Positions 37,129 through 50,962 are shown, counted from the first letter of the stretch. The stretch is DNA of 64,000 nt from Cyanoderma ruficeps (GCA_008694505.1 VZDJ01007749.1:1284712-1348711); one strand, 5' to 3'. The notes: generated by a model not told the origin, from the sequence alone. Numbers and translations: made by a program.

Positions 37129-39117
37129 GTTTTCCAATATGAATCTGTAAACTGAGGGTGAATTCCCCTAGTGAGTCAGTAGCAAAACTTCCAACAGCTT
37201 CTATAAGGCTGGGCTCCCAAATGGCACTTTAAATTTCCACAGGCAGTGAAGTGTAACCTGGGCATGCAAACTTCAGCCCCAGGGAAGCTCTGGAAAACAA
37301 AGAAGTGAATCACTGTGTTGGACCTTGCCAGGCAGCAGCTGTCAAACATTCCCATGAATATTTGGTGGCAGGAATTTTGGCATACTGCTGTACTCCACAA
37401 ATAAATAATTCTGATTTGTCTTGGTGTGATAAAGTAACCCCCAAAAAGATGTTTACAGCTATATGAAATCATATTTGTCAGGGCACAAGTGTAGGAATTT
37501 TTAAATTTATGGCATTCACAATAAGTATTCCCAAGTGTCATAAATTGTTGAAATTTAGTCATGGACACTGTAAATCAGACTTGCTAGTTTTCCCTGAGAT
37601 ACAATCCAGAAACCATTCCTCTGATTTCCTTCTCTTGTTTTGCCATCATCCCAGGAGAGAGCTATTCTAACTTGCATGCTCAGTAAACTGATATCTGAAA
37701 ACTGGCTGCTAATTACCCTGTGTTTCAATTCTCAACTGGTGATCTGGGAAATCAAGTCCTGGTCTCCTATGTACAGTAAGATCAATAAGCTACCACCTAG
37801 ACTGCTGAGACATGATGTCAGTATTGGCTGTTCTATAGAGCATCCCCCCTCCGGTTTGCCTCTAAATTGTAATGATAATGTGCTCTTAAATTATTCAGAC
37901 TGTTCAATTTTACCGTATCTAAAAAAAAAAACAAAATAAAAAAGTAAAAAGGAATGTGAACCTGGTAGCTATAGACAACTGATCCCAGTAGAGTTTCCAG
38001 ATATAAAAAAGGACAGAATTATTTCAAAGCGTGTTTTACAAATTATGTGTTTTCAGCTTTTAGAAAGACAACAAGCATGAATGGTGGTTATTTTCTCATT
38101 TAAAATCAATAGATTTCACCTCTGCAAAAATTAACTATTCAGATAAAAGAAAACACATTTAACAGATAATCTATATGGAAAGATTGGGGTTTCTTTCTCA
38201 TATGGGATCGTTGTTACAAGTCTATTGAATGCAATAAAGTTCAGCAACTTCTCACAAGTAGCAACTCAGACACTCCTCCATTTATGGGCATCCTCACTAA
38301 CTGCTATCTTACAAATGATGAAGACCTGAGAAGAGGGAAAACTTAATAACTTCGTGTTTGATCTTAGATTTTTGTAGGTAATGGATAATAAGTCTTTATA
38401 TGTACTTACAAACCTGATAGTTTTGGAAGGGCATTTTTACAGCCCAGAGAAATAGGCAACAAAAGAAACTTCCATCTTGAATTACCTGCTGGGTTTTGCA
38501 GAAGGAAAAAAAAGAGACTGAGAGAAAAAAGAACACTTGCAAAGCAATAGAAAATAGCTCCCAAATGGCTGGAGTGGAATTAAAATTGCAACAGACCAGA
38601 TTTAACCAGGTTAAAAATTAAATACTGTTACTGGCAAGCAAAATTTGCAAAGGATTGTAAAATTATGGACTAAAAGGCAGGTTAATCCATTTTCAGTTTC
38701 ATAGTTTGTGACACTGTCTCAATTTTGAAGGCATTTTTTGACATTGCTCAATTCCATTATGATGCTTCATAATTATAATCCTTTATTTGTGGTCTCTGTA
38801 TCTACTGTAATGCTCAAACCTTAAGCCTCTCTAACATTAAGGTCATTATCTGATCTCTCCAGTTTATCCTCTGAAACATTAACCTCATCCAGAGATCCCT
38901 TAAAGGGCCACGTGTTTAGGGCCACAATAGCCCTGACTGAAAACAAATTCAGCCCAGCACGTATGCATTGCATGCTGTGGTCGTGCTGTTGTGTACTTGA
39001 ATCCCTGTTAGTTGAAATTTTGGGAACAAACATAGCACCCAGAAACCTAGAAAAGCAAGTTGATTTAATGAGCTAAATAAAAATTCCCACAGACTGTCAA
39101 ATGATGGATTTCTGTAG

Positions 39118-39845
39118 TTTTCTGTATGTGACTTTGCACCTGGGGAGGAGCAACCTCAGGCACCAGCACAGGCTGGGGGTGACCCAGTGGGCAGCAGCTC
39201 TGCAGGGAAAGACCTGGGGGTGCTGGTGGACAACAAGCTGTCCACAGGCCAGCAGGGCCCTGGGGGACAAGAAGGCCAATGGGATTCTGGGGTGCATTAG
39301 GAACTGCACTGCCAGCAGGCCAAAGGAGTGATCCTGCCTCTCTACTCAGGCCTGGTGAGGCCAGTCTAGAGCACCATGCCCAGTTCTGGGCTCCTCAGGA
39401 TGAGAGAGACTTGGAGCTGCTGGAGCTGCTACTAGAGGGCTACAAAGGTGATTGAGGAATTTGAGCGTAACCTCACCTACAAGAAAAGGCTGGAAGAACT
39501 GGGCCTGCTTAGCCTGAACAGAAGACTGAGAGGGGAGCTCTTCAAAATACATGTTTTTGAAGAAGATGGATCCAGGCTCTTCTTGGTATTCTGGAGTGAC
39601 AGAACAAAAGGGAGCAGGGGCAAACTAATGCTCAAGGAGGTTCCATCTGAATAATGGTAAGAACTTCAGTACTGTGAGTATGGCTGTGGAACACATTGCC
39701 CAGAGAAGTTGTGGAATCTCCCTCATTGCAGATATTCAAAAACTGCATGGACGCAGTTCTGAGTTGTATGCTCTGGATGACACTTTCTGGACCAGGTCAC
39801 CCCACTGTGGTCCCTTTCAAGCTTACCCATTCTGTGATTCTGTGA
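39118..39845 (+). mobile_element. CR1 LINE, 3' part with ORF2 remnants
   Basis: The most complete CR1 here. It carries the end of the endonuclease/reverse-transcriptase ORF (ORF2) and the 3' UTR. LHLGRSNLRHQHRLG at 39134-39178 matches the start of the conserved C-terminal CR1 region, and DLGVLVDNKLS is encoded at 39211-39243 in another frame. DKKANGILGCIRNC follows in the first frame, and KKRLEELGLLSLNRRLRGEL at about 39481-39540 in a third segment. Frameshifts and a deletion between about 39420 and 39460 have killed the ORF. The 3' UTR includes GCAACATTG-like decay, GTGGAATCTCCCTC and GTCCCTTTCAAGC. It ends with two perfect ATTCTGTG octamers at 39829-39844, the diagnostic CR1 terminus. The 5' end is truncated near 39118, though the exact boundary is unclear. 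It cannot move by itself. Confidence 0.95.
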
Positions 39846-40592
39846 TCATTGGTGGCCCAAGACCTGCCTGGGGAGAATGCTTTCTTCTGGTTATGAGAGC
39901 TTGAAGAGACAGTCAGCTCTAAGTAACTCATTAGGGCTTCAGACGGATAAAATAAATTTGCCTGTTTACTTTCTTAATATTACAATTCCAGGCAATCCCA
40001 GCCAATCCCACTGTGTTGTAAATCAGACAATCTGAGGAGGTGACCAGCTTGGCTGAACAGGGAACTCCCCAAGATGCTCAAGGGGAAAAAGAAATTGTAT
40101 GATCTTTGGAAACAAGGTCAGGGTTTGCAGACAGAGCACAGAGCTGTGGTATATTTATGCAGGAAGAAGACACAAAAGGTTTACGTTTAATTAGAGTTTA
40201 AATTGGCCGGTAATGTTTGAGATAACTACAATGATTTTTTTTTTAGTATGCAAATAGGAAGAGGTCTAAAGACATCATTATATGTCCCCTCCAACTGAAA
40301 TAGTCTCTTGTATTCTACTTTCTTTTAAAGAAATACTGAAAAGGAGATGTACCGAGACTTTAGGTACCCTGATATACCACAAATACTACAATTATTCTCA
40401 GTAACATTAAAATAAACAATTTAGGCATCCCTCACCAGTAACCTAGAAGATCCTAGAGTACAAATGATTCTTTAAACAACCCAGTCATGTCAATGATCTA
40501 TTTTAAGACAGGATAAGTGATACAGATCACAGCTTTCCGTCATGGTCTATCCTCAATTGACATACAAGCAGTGTATGCATCTGACAAGCAGG

Positions 40593-40627
40593 AGACACAC
40601 ACACCCTCCCCCCCCCCNAAAAAAAAA
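40593..40627 (+). repeat. (AC)n then C10-N-A9 run
   Basis: A short ACACACAC run leads to CCCT, ten C bases (40608-40617), an undetermined base at 40618, and nine A bases. The N marks a miscalled junction between homopolymers, so lengths here are uncertain. Confidence 0.9.
40618..40618. other. single ambiguous base
   Basis: One N at the C-run/A-run junction. The minus-strand open frame reading through it (40553-40735) includes an unknown residue and is not credible. Confidence 0.99.
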
Positions 40628-43465
40628 GTGAATTTGCATCAATGACTCCCATGATTTTTTGCTTCTCATACAAACTGTTTTCAGTGATTGAGACCTCAGG
40701 AGGAACAGGTATACCTGGGATGGAAGTAAAGGCATGGTAAAGGGTAGCTCAACATAATGTCATAAGCAGATCAGTACAAATCTCTTGGCTACTTTTTCTG
40801 TGCAGTCCAGTGTCCAGAAATTCCATTCCCTCCACTCACATACCCCACAAATACTCAGAAAGGCCCTGTGCAGGAGCAATGACAAAGAAAATTCACTCTG
40901 CTCCAGTTCTTATTTATGAAGAATTTCATCACCAATGCTCTCTGGTCAGTGGAGAAGGCTCTGTGAAACCACCAGAAGAGAAGAAAGTGCCATGGCTGGG
41001 GCTCAGCAACTGGTTACGCTTCCCTGACAGAGTAGACACAGATGATTTCTGGGTCATGTCTTGGCACATATATCTTGTAACATCTCCAAGCACAAAATAA
41101 ATTTTAGATCAGATATTTCCAATCAGCTTGGTAAGCAGCACTTCTTCAGTAAAAAACACCAGGTTCCAACTAAAACCACACTTTAAAACTACTAACTAGA
41201 AATTACTAACTTTCCATGGACTTATTTTCAATTCATTAAAAGATTTTGCCAACAGAAATTTAGAGATAAAATACTTCACGGGATCTATTTTTCTTCTTCT
41301 CCATGTTTTCATTGTCTGCAGTGAGCTTCACCCCCATGCACATATTCCCCACGATCCACTATAATCACCAAATCCATACGAGGTCTGACAGATAGGTACC
41401 ACAGGAGATATAACCCAACTTAAGACCACAATAGACAAGACAATGGGAAAAAAAATTGCTGAATTACAGTCCCAGAAAGCACTGAGGTAACTTTTCAAAG
41501 TGAAATATTTTGGGTTTAGATCTTTCACCGATATTTTTCTTAGGGGAAGAATATTTGCAGCAATATTTTAAAGATTTGTAAAGGAAAGAACTGAAGAAAT
41601 GGCTTTTGCAGAGCTGAGAAAGGGAGATTTCCTGAAGCCTTTTTTTGTTTTGTTTTCAGTTGTACTTTCTGGGTGTATTTTTTTTGTCCATGAGAACAAC
41701 CTCTGGGTTTTTTTTTCCTCCTACTTCTTTTTGGAAGACAATTAACCAAACTCCCTGTAAGCTCTGGTGAGGCGGTGATTGCTGATACAAACTTACTATG
41801 AAACCTCTTGAGTATTACAATGGCTCTGTTCTGCTTCCCATGGAGAGAGGCAGCTGCTCTTTAGCACAAGACTTGCTCAACTCTGGCTTGCAAGCTTAAA
41901 TGAAGAAAGTCAGGGCATTAAAGTGAATTCAGGAAAATGTGAAGGAGCATAAAGAAAAGGAAGAAAAATCCTAAGCACTAATATAGCATTCTCATCAGCA
42001 GGCCTAAAGTAAATCTGTGTACGTTTGTGTACTGGAAGTGCAGGCTTGGAGATCATTTGGAGCAGTCAGTCTGTCATTGTATCACCTAAAGCTTCAAAAC
42101 CCTCTTTCTTGTTGAACTCCTGCCCAGTGGAGAAGATACTTATATTCAAGCAGAACAGAAGTTAATTTAAAGATTTAATGTGCAACTGCTTTTAGATAGT
42201 AATAAAATCCTTTTCAAAGCACTAAGTTTGCAGCAGAGTTGTAATAAATAAAAGAGCTTTCAGACTCGCATCTCCAATTTCTTTGTATTTAAATCTCTAT
42301 TGATGATGCCATAATTACCTCTATCTACTTAGACCTTGTTTTGGAGACTGTGTGTACTACTGCCACAGCTCTTAAAACTTCCAGATGAAGCCACAGCACT
42401 CAATAATTCAGACTTCATTCTCATGTTGTGCTCATGGCCACAGGAGAATGAAACAGGATCTTAGAGATTGCAATTTGCAGTCCTTACTTGGGCTAAACCC
42501 CCCCGATATTCCTGCTTCCAACAATATTTTTGTTGTACTTGAATTGATTATGTATTTTTTTTGTATTTCTGAAGAGTAAACCTTCGTATTAAGAATTGCA
42601 AGATAGTGAAAAAAATATTTCTAGGAAACTTGAAAGGTTGAATCCAAACAACATATAGGGACAATATATGACTCAACACTGGTCAAATTCTGAAGGGAAA
42701 AGTTACTATTGGACTATGACCATGGGAAATGGGAACATTTTTGTACCACTTAATTAGGAAAAAGCAGAAGCTGCATATTTACTAAGGAATAGGAAGCGAA
42801 ACTGAGCATTTTCCCACACTAACATCCAATTTATTTTCTCAAAGAATTTAAAGTATCCAATTCAGTAGAGATTTTTTCCTTATTTAAATTTAAAATTTAG
42901 GTCTAAAAGTACATCTTGCAAAACACAAAAATCACTATTCTATCTTGCATTTTTAGAGTTGATTTAACTTAAATTAAACAATTTCTCCTTTCCTAAATGT
43001 TGTGAAACAATTGCTCTGAATCCATTAAGTTCTTGGGTACAACCAAGAGTATGTGGGATTTAGATTATCTTATTAAAGTAATTCAAGTACTCATATTTCC
43101 AGATTTTGGCGACAGAAAATTATTTGGTTTGCTTAACAATTTTCCCCACAAAATTTTCCTAGTAAAAGTTTTCTCAGTGGCTTAGAAATAAAGGCATTCA
43201 TTCACACTTCCATTTAGAAAAGGACTTTCCTGGGGAAAGAAAAGTCGATATTCAGACTGGGGAACTCATCAGCAAAAAACCTCCTAAGTTAGCATTTAAC
43301 TATGGATTCCCTTGCAAAACACAGTATTCAGAAACCGATTTTCTGTTTTTTCCGTGGCCATAATTAGCTGAAATCTTGTAAAGAAAAGGTGCATATAGTG
43401 ATTCCTCCTCCACACAGATTACCTGATTGTTTCAGCTGCTGTTAGTCTGCTGGGCTGAAATAAGC

Positions 43466-43473
43466 TATATAAA
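43466..43473 (+). promoter_or_regulatory. isolated TATA-box-like site
   Basis: TATATAAA is followed by less AT-rich sequence (CCAGAGCTCCTCCCAG). The match is good, but in AT-rich DNA such sites are frequent and no transcript start, open frame or LTR boundary supports it. Confidence 0.12.
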
Positions 43474-45551
43474 CCAGAGCTCCTCCCAGTTACCTACTTC
43501 CTCAACAGACAAAGACCTGCTTTTCCATTTAAAAGAAGGCTTATTTTTCTGAAGGCTTATTTATGGGCTAGGGACAGCAATTCTGCTGATAAGTGTGTGT
43601 CCTTTTCCTAAGCCTAGCTCTTCTAAATCACCTGAAGCCTGACAAACACATCCTTCCTGAGACACTGTGGATAAGAACAGTTCAGCTAAAACCCCACAGT
43701 CCTTCTCATTAAGGAGGGACATCTCCCCCTTTCTTCACACCTATTCCTCTGTTCTGTGCCCTTAACACCTCTCAATTCCATCAATCTGCTGTGGGCAGAC
43801 ACCTGAGCTGACACTAAGCTGAAGCTTATTTTACTACACTCATCTCTTGGGAATTGGTGTGATTCCTGAAGTATAATAAAAATGACAATCCAAATGTAAA
43901 ATCTCACTTAAAATCAAAACTGATTAGTGGGGCTTGGGAGATTATTGGTAACCTCAGTTCAAGCATAATTATTCATACCTGTCACTCTGCTTATCCAAAT
44001 ATCTGCAAGAATTTTAGACAGTCTATAATCCACCATAGTTTTCCAAAAACATTGCAGGTTTTTTGGCTTTTCCATGGAAAAAACTGCTGCATTTCCTACT
44101 TTCCTGATTTAAACTGTTTTGTTTCCTTCCTTCCCCTCTACTTAGCCCTGATGCCCTGTCCTATTAAGGGCTTCTTCCAGCTGTACACCAGCACAGACCA
44201 TCTGTCTAATGATGATTTTATACATGGATTACTTCCAGCACGGGGTTGCTGCCCACGATGGTCCCTCCCAGAACTCTCTTCTTTCTTTTATGCTCCTGTA
44301 CTTCATGTTTGTTTACACTGACCACGCTCATGCTACTCATGGCCACAGAACAATAAAAATGTTCCACCAGCATTTATTAATCCATTGATAAATTATGTGA
44401 AATCACTCTACAAAACCCACATGCTTTCCAAGCTCAGCTATTATGCTAATACGCTACTGGTGCTTACTTGTGTTTCTAGCTCTCTTTTTTCCCCATGGGC
44501 AGCTGAGCCACTCAAGGAAATTCACTGAATTCAATGCAAAAACAAAACACAAGAAATCTACCTATTAGAAATGCTTCACTAGTATTTATTCATTGATTTC
44601 CTTTGTTTGAGAGAACAATGAACCAGAAATGTAATAGAGCTTTTAAAAACAAGTTTAAATTCCACTTTACCCAAACTAATGCTTATTGTGCTCCATCACC
44701 AATCTCAGCTGCTGTTTGCCAGCAAAACAACACTTTAGGGGACTTGTTCCAACTGGAATCCTGGATATATAAACGAAATATGAAAAATTATGCCACAAAG
44801 AACTTTCCTGTCAAAACAGATGGTGAAAGCAAAAGGGATCTGAGGGAGCCTGCATGTAAATTACAAAGAGACACTCAAATACTGGATCAGCCTTGCAGCC
44901 AATTTGAGAATAAAACTAATAATAACATTTTGAATTAAATGAAAATATTTTTGCAAAGAATTAAATTAAAAATTAAAAAAGAATCTTTAATTTGTTGATT
45001 AATTACATGACTACTTAATAGGCAGTAGGTACCAACCACAGGAAAATAATCAAGCATTTCAAAGCATAGTAAAGGTTTTAGGTGTTCAAATAAATGACCA
45101 GTGTGCATATATATTCAGTTAAATTGTTAAGTTGAAAAAGTTCAAAAATGCTCAGGTGATTTCTTAATTTAAGGCAATAAAATGTCACTGGGACTTAGAC
45201 GTTAAGTTTACTGAATCATGTCAGGTTTCTGACTGAAAGGATATTTGAAAAAAATTAGTTTTAGTTGATCTTAGTTACACTTTTCTGTGTATTTCTTGAC
45301 AAAAAAGCCAGAGCAGGGTTCTATTGAAAAAGACAGTTTTTCCGTATTACGGTTTAACTATTTTAATTTTTATACAATTTCTGTAATTTTCTATGTTAAC
45401 AGAATTCTTTTCAAATTTTATATTGAATTTCAAGGATTGTAATACTGAATGTTTTGCTTTTTTCCAAATTTTCTTTTCCCCAGATAAGATTATTTGTTTT
45501 GAATTCAACTTGAATTTTGTGAATTATTTAGCCATGGGTCTTGAATTTTTC

Positions 45552-45580
45552 AACAAACAATAAAAAAACCCAACCAAACC
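45552..45580 (+). repeat. short A/C tract
   Basis: CAACAAACAATAAAAAAACC then CAACCAAACC. Same class as the other A/C tracts. Confidence 0.7.
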
Positions 45581-46088
45581 TAAATCATTTTGGCATTAAC
45601 CATTCTCATCAGACCCACAAATTTAATTACAGACAACTCAGCTCAAAAAACTGGTGACTTGCAGTAGAAGAAATACATTTATTAACCAGGACTAGATTAG
45701 CAAACCTGTCTCCTGGTACATATTCCACATCTATTCTGATTCAAAAATTTTGTTTTAGTTTGTCCTAAATGATACACATTTCCCAAATTCTGAACTTTAT
45801 GAATTACATTTAGTTCATTTTAATAAAAATTTAATGCATTCTCTGTATCTTCCCTTTCAGATCCACTGTATGGAGAATTTTTGCACATAGAAGGAAAAAA
45901 AAGCAACATGAAAAATCTGTAGCAGTTAGGGAACTGACTGTCTTATGTTCTTTCACTGATTTTCTGTGTTTCTGTGGCCCTCTTTTGTTTCCAATAGTAC
46001 TAGATAAAGACTAGTTAAAAGACTTAGAGGTTTAGTTATCTCTTCTGTCACTTCCACCTTCCAGAAGAGTCATCTACTCTAATCACGC

Positions 46089-46120
46089 TTTTTTTTTTTT
46101 TCCTTTTTTAAATTTTTTTC
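46089..46120 (+). repeat. T-rich run
   Basis: A run of about 13 T bases followed by CC, six T, three A and seven T. It resembles a reversed poly-A remnant or a simple homopolymer expansion; no retroposed body is recognisable beside it. Confidence 0.75.
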
Positions 46121-49100
46121 CAGAATTTGTTAATTATGCAGGTGCACAAGTTCACGTGAATTTTCTTCTGGGTTTTTATTTTTCCCCTGAATAATAAGAG
46201 GTTCTGGCCATATTAATTGCCCTACACAGAAAAGAGCCCTACTGTTCCCCACCAAAAGGAAGTGCACTGTGAATGAGCTCAGAAGCCTCTGACACTGCCA
46301 GTGGAGAAAGTAACACAAATGCAGCCTCATTGCTTTGCAAAGCCTGGCTAAGTTTTCTCATGCACTCCTCTGCCAGAAGATGAAGCCAAGCTTGCACTGT
46401 TGTGTCATTTAGTTTATATGTAAAAAGGTTTGGGAACCCTTCATTTGAGACTGTCTTCAAACCAGAGGATTACCATTCTTGCCAGATTAGTTTAAATAAA
46501 TTAATAATCGTTGCTCCCCCACCTTCTTCTGCATATAATTTTGTTTTAATGTTGCTTGTTCTTACAGTTTTGTATCAGTGACTTTCTGGACAACGTAAGT
46601 TGATTCTGGGCTTTCCTGATTGCAAAAATATATTTGCAGTATGGATGTGGAAGTGCATATCTACATATTCACATGTAAAATTTGAGATAAGAAATAGATT
46701 GGTTTCAAGTCGTCTCTATGCCATAACTGTTCTACTACAATGCCTGCAATTAGGAAATCTGAGGTTGCAGTAATTTCAGGTTAATAGTGCTATTTTTCCT
46801 TTATACTCCTCAGATTTGCAAGCACTTTAAAGTTGTGTAGGGTTTATAAGCCCAGCTTTCTGTGCCTTCTTTGCATCTGGAAATTTAATTGCCACAGCTT
46901 TAAAAATTTCTTTTACAGCAATCAGTCATGACTATTTTCCAAGACTGCTTGTTCTTTAATTTCACAGAAATACATTGAATTGTGTTTTTGAAATATATAA
47001 TGGATACAATGCCAGTAATCCAATAAACATTCTGGAAAGAAGTAACAAAAAATATCTAACTCCCATTGGAAGTCTTAGAATTGCACAATGCACAATAGAT
47101 GCAGCCTGCTATTAAAATTCAAACAACTGCATTGATGCTCAGCAGCCCATGACCATAATAAAATCTTTCTATTTTTTTAATTCATTAGTAGAAAATTTCT
47201 GGGTATTACTAAAGCCAAACCACATTTTACCTTCTTTATGTTTGTATATTTTTCTTACATATTATTTTCATATAATTTTCTCCTTTTTTAAGTTGCAGCA
47301 AGATATTATTACTTGTTTCCTACAAAAGTTCAAAATCTGAATGTGATTCTCAAATATACTTCTATCTGAACTAAAAAGAAAAAAAAATTGTTTTCAGTGA
47401 AATCAGCACATATACTCATCAACCATTGGAGCTGCAATTAAACTTTTGTTCCCCACCATTTCTGTGAAAAAAGATTATTTTTGCTCGTCCATGCCTCAAG
47501 CATCTGATCAGAAATTAATTTTTCCTTATCAGCTTCTCCAGACAACAAACATTTTTTCTTAGGAAATATAAGTACTTTAAATTAAAACTTCTTGTTTACA
47601 AACATACATAATAAATAATTTCCTAATTGTTCTAACAGGGCACAGATTTTATTGGTTGCATTCATAGAATTAAAATATACCTGAAATATGTGCTGAAGCG
47701 CTGCTAAGACATATCCTTAGAGGTTTTATCTGTGTTTACTTTACCTAAATTTATTTCCTCTAGAAAATAATCAGTTAATACCACAGCAAATTATTGCAGG
47801 TGTTGATTTAATGGAAATTGTATAAAGAAAAAGGAAATATTCCTGGTTTATACAGAAAAAAATGGAAATTGCTAGATTGGTATTTGCTTCTCCATTTATT
47901 TATTAATAGTACATATTTGTTAGTAATACATATAGGAATGTATCTGAGCCTTTGTAGGCACTTTGCAGACAAAACTACAAAGAAATATGTTGTAATTTTA
48001 GATGTTATGCTGTTGGGCTGAAAGGAGCAAAGATTGTTTTTTCCACCCATCACATATTATAGAGGAAAGTGGGAGGAGAAAAATCTAAAAGGTGGACGCT
48101 GATGCTGTTGTTGATATGCACTTTTCCCATCCATATTATACTCTGCCATTTGTACAATTCTGAACAATATTTTCTGAAAAACATTTTTCAAATAGTTGAA
48201 TAGGTACTTTGTTAACAAGTTTATTACAAAATACTTTCTTGAAATATTAGAAATAATATTTTCAATTAATATGAATTTCTGATTCCAGCAAAAAGTTAAT
48301 AGACAAAAAATATGACAACTGAGGAAAAAATATTATTTTTAGGAAGGAGGGGATACAGCACATAGAATACTTCCTAAATGCAGAATACAGAGGAGATTGA
48401 GGCATCTTAAGATGTCTTGCCACACTCCATTCCACTGGGCTCCCAAAATATCTTTTACATACTACATATAAATCTGTATAAAAGTCTTGTGCATCAGGCT
48501 GGTGCAACGGTTTATTTTTACAGCATCAGGATAATGGCTTTGATGACATAAAAACGAAAACCAGATTGCAAAACCAGGTAAAATTATTAAAATGTGATAC
48601 AGCTCTGACAAGATGCTAAATGTTTAAGCACCATCACAGCAGTCACCACAAGCCAATAGAGGTGACTAAGTCTAACATGAGGCATCATAATTCTTTGCGT
48701 AAAGTGACTTAATGGCATTCAGAATTATATCTGATCATTTGCTAGTCTAAATTACTTTGAAAATATCTAGAAGTTCTGACCAAAAACACCTCCTGCCAAG
48801 CAAGTCTGCTGTACATGGGAAAAAAGTCCCAACATATTTGCCGGTTGGGAGCAGAAAGTCAAGCACAGGCAGATAAATAGGTTCATTTCCATAAACACTG
48901 AAGTGAACATTAAATTGATCTCTTTTTACTTTTTTCACTCAAGAGAAAGGACTTGTCATAGTAAAACCTGGAAGTTTCAGAAAGGACAAGTCAGTGTAGT
49001 GTAGCTATGAATCCGTGGAGATGTAACATTTCTCTGAGAGACTTTTTTTTTGTTTGAAAGATTGCTTAAATACAGCAAGATAGTCCAATTAAATTTGGTA

Positions 49101-50821
49101 CCTGTTGGACTGGAAAATGATGAGAAATCCCGGTGAAGTTTAGCAGAGTGCAAACAAGGACATGCAGTGGGGTATGGGCTACATGGGTTTTTAGTAATTT
49201 TAGGTAAACCTGAGAGATTGAGTGCACATAAAAACCTAGAGAACAGAAAAAAGGAGATGTCCCAGTTGTGTGATCTTACAGTGCCAAGGTGGAATAAAGT
49301 GCCAGAAATATGGAAAATAGGAGCCATGCAAAGAAAATAGGAGGAAGGCGCTATGCTGCTGACCCCAGGGCCAAGTTCTATTCCACATTTATACACCAAA
49401 TTAGCACTGCAGGCTCTCCCTGTTCATTAAGGGCCAAACCAAGACAGTTCATTATACAAACATAAGCAAAAGGAAATCTCTTTCATTCACTATGGAATGA
49501 ATTTGCATAATGACCAAATTCAAAATGTGATCGAGAATTATAGTCATTTAGAAGGTCCTCAACTTCTAGCTACTCAGTCTCCATAGCTATACCATTTATT
49601 GCACAACCAGCAGCATTCTCAAAAGAATTAATAATTTTTGCCATGTGTAAAATGGAAATAGTGAAGACAATCATTATGCTGCAGCATAACACACAAAAGA
49701 AAACAATTCCACCTTTGAAAAAATCCACTGCTGAACTATTAGTTATATTAATTGTCATTTCCACCCTTCCTGGAATAAATAGAGAGGGGGAAAAAGAAAT
49801 ATCAAGGTGTGCTTATCTCAACTAACAACACATCCACATACCTGTGAAGTGAAGAAATAGAATGGCTCGAGATCCTTTGTTCCAAATACAAATTGGATCA
49901 CTGACTGCTACACTGTGGTAATGTTGCACTGGAAATAACAGCTTTGCATCCATGTTTAATTTATTAAAAATATAAGTCATAATATGTAAACCCAAACAAA
50001 AATAGACACCAATGAAATGTGTCTACTGCATTTCCTGCTCATATTTCCCTTTCAGGTCTCAAATATGAAGCATTTTTTGGTCAAGTTTCCAGCTGTGCCA
50101 ATTTCACAGATGAAGTGTAGCAATAGATACAAAAGCTATTATATTCTGGATATTCTGTATTTCTGGTTTCCAGCTCTAACTTGAGGGCCATCTTTGGATT
50201 AAATGCACTGTCATTTTACATGTATCAATCTGATACTTTACTAATCTTTTACTTTGGATGGGGAAGAGTCACATGAGAATGTCAGCACCCCTCAATGAGG
50301 AAGAGCCAAAAGGCTGGATTCAAAATTTTCTGAGAATACAAATTCAAGACCTAAGAGCTGACTTTCCCAAAGAATGTCCTTCCACTAAAAAGCTGAATCT
50401 CCGTTTTGATTCAATCTTTTTTCCAGATGTGTTTTCCCCAATCTGTATTTTTTCAGAGACAAAAGTTTTCATTGTATTCATCCTAACATTGTTTTGCTGA
50501 AGTTACTCAAGATAGAATTCAGTGTGCATGTGTAACAATAATTTTTCCCAGTGTGCACTAATTTATATTTTTAAAACAGAAACCACCTGTCATGAAAATT
50601 GCCCCTATGCCTGGCTTATATTTAAGATTCTCTCCCAATCCTTCCTTGAGGACATTTAGACTATGATTATTCTGAATAATTCTGCAACTATAACCATTAC
50701 CATCCATTCCCTCAGGACATTAAGGATCTAGCTATACCTACACATTTTACTCATTCTCTAAAAAGTTCTTTAAATAACCAGAAATAGAAGTCTTAAATCC
50801 TAATTTAGCTCTTTCTTCCAG

Positions 50822-50962
50822 GGGCAGTGAGCCAGTGCTTAGTAGTGACCCAGCTCCACACAGAGGCTTGTGATCGACCAAAACCACCAAGATAAATGCA
50901 TGGAGTCATTAATAACAGGAAAACTACACCAAAAATTGCTGCTGCTTCACCCCACAGTCAAG
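50822..50962 (+). other. weak candidate non-coding or terminal exon
   Basis: CTCTTTCTTCCAG at 50809-50821 is a strong acceptor and CAGTCAAG|GTAACG after 50962 a moderate donor, bounding 141 bases. All three plus frames contain a stop inside; the longest from the acceptor reads AVSQCLVVTQLHTEACDRPK and stops after about 23 codons. It is therefore not an internal coding exon, but could be a terminal coding or non-coding RNA exon. Chance is likely. Confidence 0.1.

Larger units (their letters stand above)
35470..39117. other. AT-rich non-coding stretch
   Basis: No gene is supported. Contents are a short CATATGTG tandem near 35963-35981, an A/C tract with telomere-like words at 36794-36820, an AAAC-like run at 37113-37128 and an A-rich run at 37920-37950. 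Overlapping frames on both strands over 35670-36300 and the minus-strand frame 37176-37568 (130 codons, Cys/Phe-rich) have no recognisable domain or splice structure. Confidence 0.55.
39846..43465. other. AT-rich non-coding stretch
   Basis: No gene is supported. It holds the CA/C/A run with an N at about 40593-40627 and two T-rich patches at about 41638-41720. Frames at 40810-41100 and 42385-42579 show no domain. Confidence 0.55.
43474..50821. other. AT-rich non-coding stretch
   Basis: No gene is supported. The less AT-rich part at about 43480-43850 and 44140-44330 is unrecognised. Contents are an A/C tract at 45552-45580 and a poly-T-rich run at 46089-46120. Frames at 44052-44321, 44603-44938, 46130-46460, 48977-49399 (minus, 140 codons) and 50258-50500 have no recognisable domain or splice structure. 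Confidence 0.55.

Noticed and set aside
37176..37568. 130-codon minus-strand open frame with many Cys and His
   Set aside because: The Cys/His spacing fits no zinc-finger pattern, and the composition follows the local base content.
43466..43473. TATATAAA as a real promoter or LTR TATA box
   Set aside because: No LTR ends, no poly-A signal at a fitting distance, and no transcript or frame downstream; listed only as a low-confidence site.
44306..44316. TGTTTGTTTAC, a perfect forkhead-type binding word
   Set aside because: A single short motif is expected by chance in AT-rich DNA; no cluster or conservation can be shown here.
48977..49399. 140-codon minus-strand open frame
   Set aside because: Ser/Phe/Leu/Pro-rich without any known motif; no splice or start support.
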